Assembly: GCA_020635015.1 (NCBI GenBank)
Contig: JACKAP010000004.1
Location: 1-64,000 of the forward strand
From: Calditrichia bacterium
GTDB taxonomy: Bacteria > Calditrichota > Calditrichia > RBG-13-44-9 > J075
DNA length: 64,000 nucleotides
Direction of reading: 5' to 3'
The notes beneath the pieces are model-generated. The model saw only the letters and a program-made list of their open reading frames with translations, did not search any database and was not told where the DNA came from. The position numbers and the translations under genes were made by a program. Shown one piece after another: positions 59,348 to 64,000 of the stretch. Position 1 is the stretch's first letter; each line of letters starts with the position of its first letter.

Positions 59348-59959
59348 ATGGTCGAGTTGTATATCAAAGGCGGCGGCTTCATGCACCCGATTTTGGTCAT
59401 GTGGATTGTCGGTTTGGCGATAGGCATTGCTAAACTTTTCCTGCTTTTCCGTGCCGGTGTGAATACCCGGAAATTTATGGTGAAAGTACGTACTGCGTTG
59501 AAGGAAGGACGCATTGACGAAGCGCTGGATACCTGTGAAAATACCAGAGGACCGGTGGCCTCCATTATGCACGCGGGTCTGAGCCGGGCGAAAGACGGTG
59601 TGGAGAGCGCTGAAAAGGCGATCACCAATGCAGCGTCGATCGAAATGGCTTTTCTGGAAAGAGGTATGATCTGGCTGGGCTTTATCATCGTTGTGGCTCC
59701 CCTGCTCGGGTTTACCGGAACGGTATGGGGGATGATCGAGGCGTTTAACGCCATCGAAGCCGCCAATGACATTTCCCCTGCGGTGGTGGCCGGTGGTATC
59801 TCTCAGGCGCTGCTGACCACTCTTTTTGGCCTGGTGGTGGCGATGACCGTTCAGTTGTTCTTCAACATGGCCACGGCCCGGATCGATAAACTGATCATCG
59901 ATATGGAAGAATCTTCCGCCGAGCTGGTCGATGCGTTGATCGATATGCAAGGAAACTAA
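59348..59959 (+). CDS. exbB: ExbB/TolQ/MotA proton-channel protein
   Basis: A 203-residue standard-length ExbB. Three membrane helices: ~12-32 (HPILVMWIVGLAIGIAKLFLL in part), ~112-135 (WLGFIIVVAPLLGFTGTVWG) and ~150-175 (VAGGISQALLTTLFGLVVAM). The conserved GFTGTVWGMIEAF and GISQALLTTLFGL match ExbB/TolQ. It forms the pentameric motor with the two ExbD proteins downstream and energises the TonB at 60896. GAGGAGG lies upstream and a near-consensus promoter precedes it. Unlike the ExbB-like fusion at 22730, this one has no added domain. Confidence 0.93.
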   Translation: MVELYIKGGGFMHPILVMWIVGLAIGIAKLFLLFRAGVNTRKFMVKVRTALKEGRIDEALDTCENTRGPVASIMHAGLSRAKDGVESAEKAITNAASIEMAFLERGMIWLGFIIVVAPLLGFTGTVWGMIEAFNAIEAANDISPAVVAGGISQALLTTLFGLVVAMTVQLFFNMATARIDKLIIDMEESSAELVDALIDMQGN

Positions 59960-60000
59960 TTGGAAGCAGTGAAAGTATCAAAGCTAGAGAGGTTAGTCCT

Positions 60001-60408
60001 ATGGCTTTAAAAAAGCGCCAAAAAGAGGATGTGGAAATTCCCTCGTCTTCGTTGGCGGATATTGCTTTCCTGCTGTTGGTGTTCTTCCTGGTCTGTACCA
60101 CCATCGACGTCGATAAAGGGCTGCGCCTGGTATTGCCGCCGATGGATGTTGAAGATATCGAGATCAACAAGGAAAACATTACCAATATCCTGATCAACGA
60201 TGCCGGACAGGTGTTGCTCGACAATGAAGAAGTATCGGTGAGAGATATCGAACGGATCGTTCGTGAGGAACTCAGTGAAAATGATAAACTGATCATCTCG
60301 CTGAAGACCACCCGTGGCACGAAGTATGATGTTTACATTGCGGTTTTAGATCAACTGAAACGCGCCAATGCCACGCGAATCTCCATTGCTGATCCGGAAG
60401 AAAGCTAA
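60001..60408 (+). CDS. exbD: ExbD protein 1
   Basis: A 135-residue ExbD: basic cytosolic tail, transmembrane helix with essential Asp (SLADIAFLLLVFFLVCTTI) and periplasmic domain (LRLVLPPMDVEDIEI, LLDNEEVSVRDIERIV). GAGAGG before the ATG. It pairs with ExbB and a second ExbD. Confidence 0.93.
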   Translation: MALKKRQKEDVEIPSSSLADIAFLLLVFFLVCTTIDVDKGLRLVLPPMDVEDIEINKENITNILINDAGQVLLDNEEVSVRDIERIVREELSENDKLIISLKTTRGTKYDVYIAVLDQLKRANATRISIADPEES

Positions 60409-60456
60409 GCGAAGCGGGACCGGCTACGTCCTGATTTTTGAAAGGAGAAACGCTAA

Positions 60457-60873
60457 ATGGCTATAAAGATTACCAGAAAATCCGACTTAAAGATCGGTGT
60501 ACCGACTGCGTCGATGCCGGACATTATCTTTCAGTTGCTGATTTTCTTTATGGTGACCACGGTGCTGCGCGAATATTCCGGTCTGCAGGTATCGCTCCCG
60601 GGCGCCAAGAAAATCGAAAAACTGGAAAGTAAGCGGAATGTATCCACCATCTGGATCGACCGCCAAAACCGCATTGTTTGTGATGACGTGACGATTAAAG
60701 ATATCAAGGAACTCCGCACGGTCGCCTACAACAAACTGGTGGAACAACCGCGGCTGGTAATGTCCCTGCGGGTCGATAAGGATGCCGACATGGGCATTGT
60801 GATCGATGTGCACCAGGAATTAAGGAGGGCCAACACCTTAAAGGTTAACTACTCCGCGCTTCAGGTGTTGTGA
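60457..60873 (+). CDS. exbD: ExbD protein 2
   Basis: A 138-residue paralogue: TASMPDIIFQLLIFFMVTTV carries the transmembrane Asp, followed by LQVSLPGAKKIEKLESKRN and the periplasmic domain. AAAGGAG precedes the ATG. Two ExbDs per operon is common in FCB bacteria and may give a mixed dimer. It is 49 bp after the first copy and 22 bp before tonB. Confidence 0.93.
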   Translation: MAIKITRKSDLKIGVPTASMPDIIFQLLIFFMVTTVLREYSGLQVSLPGAKKIEKLESKRNVSTIWIDRQNRIVCDDVTIKDIKELRTVAYNKLVEQPRLVMSLRVDKDADMGIVIDVHQELRRANTLKVNYSALQVL

Positions 60874-60895
60874 GTGCGGAAATTAAGGAGGTTGC

Positions 60896-61534
60896 ATGGC
60901 GTATCGTAAGTTGTTGCATAAAAACCCGGATGCAGATCTGCGGCTGAAATATCCCAAATGGGTGGAAGTCGCGTTGATCGTGGCGCTGCTGTTCACGATC
61001 GGTCTCTTCTATGCATTCAAGCGGTTCGAGTCCTCCGTGACCCTGAACAAGGTGGTCGACAAGGAGATCGAAACCATCGAAATCCCACCCACCCAGCAGA
61101 TCCAAAAACCGCCGCCTCCGGCCAAGCCGAAGATCCCGGTGGAATCCGAAGATGAAGATATTCCGGAAGATTTGACGATCGAAGAAGAAACTTTCGACTT
61201 CGAAGCGGAAGTGGAAGATTTACCCCCACCCCCCGAAGAGGAGGAGCCGATCGTTCCGTTCTATGCCCTCTCCGAAAAACCGGAAGAGATCAAACGGGTC
61301 AATCCGAAATATCCCGAACTGGCCAAGAAAGCCGGGATCGAAGGCACCGTGGTGGTGAAGGTGCTGGTGAATACCAAAGGTGACGTTGAGCAGGTGGAAG
61401 TGCTGAAATCCCACCCCCTGCTGGATGAATCCGCTATCGAAGCGGCCAAGCAATTCAAATTTAAACCGGGTAAACAACGGGATAAGTTTGTGAAGGTGTG
61501 GGTCAGTATCCCCTTCAACTTTAAGCTGAAGTAA
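60896..61534 (+). CDS. tonB: TonB energy transducer
   Basis: A 212-residue TonB. A cytosolic start and transmembrane helix (VEVALIVALLFTIGLFYAF) lead to a Pro/Glu-rich periplasmic linker (PTQQIQKPPPPAKPKIPVE, DLPPPPEEEEP). The C-terminal domain (~125-212) is canonical: NPKYPELAKKAGIEGTVVVK, VEVLKSHPLLDESAIEAAKQ and WVSIPFNFKLK. It transfers proton-motive force from ExbBD to outer-membrane receptors. AAGGAGG precedes the ATG. Last gene of the operon, followed by a strong terminator. Confidence 0.94.
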   Translation: MAYRKLLHKNPDADLRLKYPKWVEVALIVALLFTIGLFYAFKRFESSVTLNKVVDKEIETIEIPPTQQIQKPPPPAKPKIPVESEDEDIPEDLTIEEETFDFEAEVEDLPPPPEEEEPIVPFYALSEKPEEIKRVNPKYPELAKKAGIEGTVVVKVLVNTKGDVEQVEVLKSHPLLDESAIEAAKQFKFKPGKQRDKFVKVWVSIPFNFKLK

Positions 61535-61564
61535 TTGCAACGCCGGTAAAATCGTCTTAATTTG

Positions 61565-61596
61565 AAAGCAGTGTCCTCGGACACTGCTTTTTTTTT
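61565..61596 (+). terminator. Intrinsic terminator after tonB
   Basis: AAAGCAGTGTCC pairs with GGACACTGCTTT (12 bp, 2-nt loop) followed by six more T. Confidence 0.9.
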
Positions 61597-61642
61597 ACAA
61601 TTAGTTCGCTTTAAGACTTTGACTGGTCCGATGAATACTGAT

Positions 61643-61722
61643 GCCCACGAAAGACTCGAAATGATGTGAAAAATCCTTAGATTCTCATCTTCCTTTGGTG
61701 TGCTTTCGAGTCTTTCGTGGGC
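61643..61722. repeat. 19-bp inverted repeat, CCACGAAAGACTCGAAA type
   Basis: 61643-61661 and 61704-61722 are exact complements separated by 42 bp. A dispersed element, located between the tonB terminator and the next ribosome-binding site. Confidence 0.85.
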
Positions 61723-61760
61723 CAATTTTTAAAGACTTAAAGTAGAATTAGGAGGAAACT

Positions 61761-62993
61761 GTGAAGACGGTTTTATTCGAAGACGAACATTATTTAAACT
61801 TGCTGCCGCTGGTTTATCTCCGACCGGTGTGGGAGTTGCGCTGCGGAGCGCGGATGCTGCAGGAAAAGCTGCCCGCCGAGTTGAGCCGGGAGCTGCGTTT
61901 TTTGGCCCGGGATTACCTGGCGAAGGATCATTTGCCAACTGGATCCTCCGCCCTGGAACTGCCGGAAGATGAAGCCGTACTGCTGCTCAACGGCCGCTGG
62001 CTGCTGCAGCCGGAGGATGTCGCCCGGCTGAAAGAGCTGGGAGTGAACGATGCACTGGTCAATGGGGATAGCTTGCTGGCATGCCGGGCCCGCGCCGCTG
62101 AACTGCAGAAATATCATCGCCGGGGTGTGCTCGATAGCGTTGCCTTGCGCCGGGAACGGCAGCTGGTCGATCATCCTGCCCGGATCGTCAACTATCTGTG
62201 GGATGCGATTGCCTGGAACGGGGAAGAGATGGTGCGCGATTACCGGGAGATCGCCCCGGCCGGGCAGATCGCTTCGGAGATTCCCCCCGGGGTGCACCTG
62301 CTCAATCGCACTGAGATCACCGTCGGAAAAAATGTGCGCCTCAAGCCGGGCGTGGTGATCGATGCCGAAAATGGCCCGGTATGGATTGACGACCGGGTGA
62401 CGGTAATGGCCAATGCCGTGCTGGAAGGACCGCTTTTTGTCGGCGCCGGCAGCACGATTAAGATCGGCGCCAAGATCTACGAAAACACTACCATCGGCCC
62501 GGTGTGCAAGATCGGGGGAGAAGTGGAAGGGGTGATCGTGCAGGGCTACGCCAACAAGCAGCACGACGGATTCCTCGGCCACGCGTATCTCGGTGCCTGG
62601 GTTAACCTTGGCGCCGATACCAACAATTCCGATCTGAAGAACAATTACGGCCTGATCAAGGCTTTCGTCAACGGCCGCCCGGTCGACACCGGGCAGCGTT
62701 TCCTGGGGCTGATGATGGGCGATCATTCCAAATCCGCTATCAACACCATGTTCAATACCGGCACTATCGTGGGGGTGAACAGCAATATCTTCGGTGCCGG
62801 GTTTCCCCAGAAGTTCGTCCCCTCCTTTTCCTGGGGTGGCAGTGAGCAGATGAGCGCTTATGAATATGATAAAGCCCTGGAAGTGGCCCGGATTGTCACC
62901 GCTCGCCGCAAGATCGATTTCAGCGAGGGCCATGCCCGGATTTTCCGTGCGGTGTGGGAATTGGCGAAACAGGTGGAAGAGCGGGAATATTGA
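61761..62993 (+). CDS. GlmU-like sugar-phosphate nucleotidyltransferase with hexapeptide domain
   Basis: A 410-residue protein starting at GTG 61761 (TAGGAGG upstream). It matches the FCB-type putative sugar nucleotidyltransferase that replaces GlmU. The N-terminal part has VLFEDEHYLNLLPLVYLRPV and WELRCGARMLQEKL, a modified uridylyltransferase-like domain without the classical LAAGKGTRM loop. Residues ~185-370 are left-handed beta-helix hexapeptide repeats (GKNVRLKPGVVIDAENGPVWI in part, GAKIYENTTIGPVCKIGGEVEG in part, GFLGHAYLGAWVNLGADTNNS in part). It probably makes UDP-GlcNAc or a related nucleotide sugar for cell-envelope synthesis. It is followed by a repeat-filled gap before a peptidoglycan-recycling gene. 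Confidence 0.82.
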   Translation: MKTVLFEDEHYLNLLPLVYLRPVWELRCGARMLQEKLPAELSRELRFLARDYLAKDHLPTGSSALELPEDEAVLLLNGRWLLQPEDVARLKELGVNDALVNGDSLLACRARAAELQKYHRRGVLDSVALRRERQLVDHPARIVNYLWDAIAWNGEEMVRDYREIAPAGQIASEIPPGVHLLNRTEITVGKNVRLKPGVVIDAENGPVWIDDRVTVMANAVLEGPLFVGAGSTIKIGAKIYENTTIGPVCKIGGEVEGVIVQGYANKQHDGFLGHAYLGAWVNLGADTNNSDLKNNYGLIKAFVNGRPVDTGQRFLGLMMGDHSKSAINTMFNTGTIVGVNSNIFGAGFPQKFVPSFSWGGSEQMSAYEYDKALEVARIVTARRKIDFSEGHARIFRAVWELAKQVEEREY

Positions 62994-63280
62994 AATGCGG
63001 CATGATACGAATGCGGAATTCGGATTTCCCCGAAATGATCGGGGCAGGCGGAGTGCGGAATTGATTTTTTGCCACGGATGAACCGGATGCCATCCAAACG
63101 CACCTGTAGGGTCGGGTCGCGACCCGACCTACTCACGCACATGCGTTTAAACATACGCACAATCCCATCGCGAGCGCCAGCGAGCAAACATCGCCGGCGC
63201 AGCCGGCAACATCACGAACGAAGTGAGTAAATATCGCGAGCGTGAGCGAGCAAACATCGCGAGCGCAGCGAGTAAATATT
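62994..63280. repeat. Repeat-filled gap: GAATGCGG units, an 18-bp palindrome and a family A array
   Basis: AATGCGGCATG/AATGCGGAATT units follow the stop codon. The palindrome GTCGGGTCGCGACCCGAC is at 63111-63128 (sister of 11417-11434). From 63163 to 63280 a family A array in the AAACATC orientation runs directly into the GGAG of the next gene. Units include GCCGGC/GCCGGC, ACGAAC/GTGAGT and GCGAGC/GCGAGC arms. Confidence 0.88.
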
Positions 63281-63288
63281 GGAGCACC

Positions 63289-64000
63289 ATGCCAACTCAA
63301 CAACATCTACCCACCCTGCGTCCCGGCGACACCATCGGCCTGATCACGCCCGCCTCGGCGGTTCAGCCGGAACAGGTGGAGGCGGGGATTGCGCTGCTGA
63401 CCGAAATGGGATATGATTGCCGGATTGCCGCCCATGCCTATGATAATAATGGCATTACCGCTGCGCCGCCGCCGGCGCGTATCGCCGATTTTTATGATTT
63501 TCTGGAAGACCCTTCCGTGAAGGCGATCTGGGCGTTGCGCGGAGGCTACGGTACCATCCAACTGCTCGGAGAGATTGATTTTTCGGTCTTTGCCCGCAAT
63601 CCCAAGCTGCTGGTCGGTTTCAGCGATGTCACCGCCTTTCAGTGGGCAGCCTATCAGCAGGCGGGCTTTCCCTCCCTGAGCGGTATGACCCTGACCACCC
63701 AGGTCAGCCGTGAGAATCCCTATTTCTCGGCCGGTATGGAAATTGTGCAGGGAGAACGTTTCAGCATTAACGGGGATGATGTGGACCCGGAAGATGCCCG
63801 CATCGCCCGGGAGGGTAGCGCCGAGGGGACCCTGATCGGAGGCACGCTTTCGATGATCTGCACCCTCTGCGGCACGCCCTTCTGGCTGGAGGAAGACAGC
63901 CTGATCCTGTTCCTGGAGGATATCGGCGAGCCGTACTACCGGATCGACCGCTGCCTGCAGCAACTGCGCCTGGCCGGCTTCTGGCCGCAGGTCGCCGGGG
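63289..64000 (+). CDS. LD-carboxypeptidase (S66), 5' part
   Basis: Open from ATG 63289 (GGAG upstream) to the window end; the 3' part is outside. The protein begins TLRPGDTIGLITPASAV, typical of muramoyl-tetrapeptide carboxypeptidase. WALRGGYGT and the nucleophile-Ser segment LVGFSDVTAF (usually GYSD) follow, then GTLIGGTLSMICTLCGTP and LFLEDIGEPYYRIDR. S66 enzymes cleave the terminal D-Ala from peptidoglycan tetrapeptides in the cytosol during cell-wall recycling. The Glu and His that complete the Ser-Glu-His triad lie in the C-terminal domain, at least partly beyond the window. It may be functionally linked to the nucleotide-sugar enzyme upstream. Confidence 0.9.
   Translation, partial: MPTQQHLPTLRPGDTIGLITPASAVQPEQVEAGIALLTEMGYDCRIAAHAYDNNGITAAPPPARIADFYDFLEDPSVKAIWALRGGYGTIQLLGEIDFSVFARNPKLLVGFSDVTAFQWAAYQQAGFPSLSGMTLTTQVSRENPYFSAGMEIVQGERFSINGDDVDPEDARIAREGSAEGTLIGGTLSMICTLCGTPFWLEEDSLILFLEDIGEPYYRIDRCLQQLRLAGFWPQVAG

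Noticed and set aside
1..64000. tRNA, rRNA, transposase, integrase, phage or plasmid genes
   Set aside because: None recognised on reading; mobile-looking DNA here is limited to short non-coding repeats.
1..64000. Alternative genetic code with TGA as a sense codon
   Set aside because: TGA terminates several genes with normal family lengths (for example msrB and the esterase), so only the peroxidase TGA calls for recoding.

Overview
The window looks like a chromosomal segment of a Gram-negative bacterium of the FCB superphylum, probably a Calditrichota/KSB1-like or Ignavibacteria-like lineage. This is inferred from secreted proteins ending in the PNPFN-type C-terminal sorting domain, a PorP/SprF-like protein, ExbB/ExbD/TonB sets, CHASE2 cyclases and Shine-Dalgarno-led genes. 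No rRNA, tRNA, transposase or cas gene was seen. Most of the 64 kb is coding, but nearly every intergenic gap is packed with short, highly structured repeats.

Layout. 1-7.4 kb: a partial DUF2293 gene with a decayed copy nearby, a small exported protein, an outer-membrane beta-barrel, an ABC exporter, an esterase and a short-chain dehydrogenase. 7.6-13 kb: MsrB, an AhpD-like peroxidase whose second catalytic Cys codon is TGA (a probable selenoprotein), an M28 peptidase, a HAD phosphatase with a small upstream partner, and an M20 amidohydrolase. 13-16.4 kb: a PAS histidine kinase with an NtrC-type sigma-54 activator. 16.7-29 kb: an envelope block with a TPR protein, a large FG-GAP secreted protein, a PorP/SprF-like protein, ExbB fused to Ig-like domains, two ExbD proteins, a TonB-position protein, a TPR lipoprotein and an unknown exported protein. 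29-38.6 kb: a universal stress protein, a cNMP-binding protein, YceI, two TPR proteins, a class V aminotransferase and a CHASE2 adenylate cyclase. 38.8-45.1 kb: two large sorted secreted proteins. 45.3-49.3 kb: ApgM and a hybrid histidine kinase. 49.7-56 kb: one dense cluster with an NtrB-like kinase, a receiver, DUF4388-type proteins, two roadblock proteins, a HAMP receptor and an MglA GTPase. 56-64 kb: a gluzincin-like protein, a C-terminal processing protease, a canonical ExbB-ExbD-ExbD-TonB operon, a GlmU-like enzyme and a partial LD-carboxypeptidase.

The two most striking signals are these. First, the in-frame TGA in the AhpD-like gene keeps the exact E-x11-C-x2-U-x3-H active-site spacing and has a hairpin just downstream. 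Second, a genome-style system of intergenic arrays is present: (i) mini-hairpins separated by 7-nt spacers (GATRTTT or GTSATTR), and (ii) 7-bp tandem repeats with many different sequences. In nearly every gap I checked, GATGTTT, GTCATTG or the G-rich heptad strand reads outward from the adjacent gene on both flanks, so gaps between genes are inverted pairs. The arrays fuse directly to Shine-Dalgarno sequences on the 5' side and to stop codons on the 3' side.

Regulatory logic visible here is largely two-component and small-GTPase signalling, beside two separate proton-driven energisation modules and a surface-protein secretion and sorting programme. All functional assignments come from reading motifs; no database search was run.
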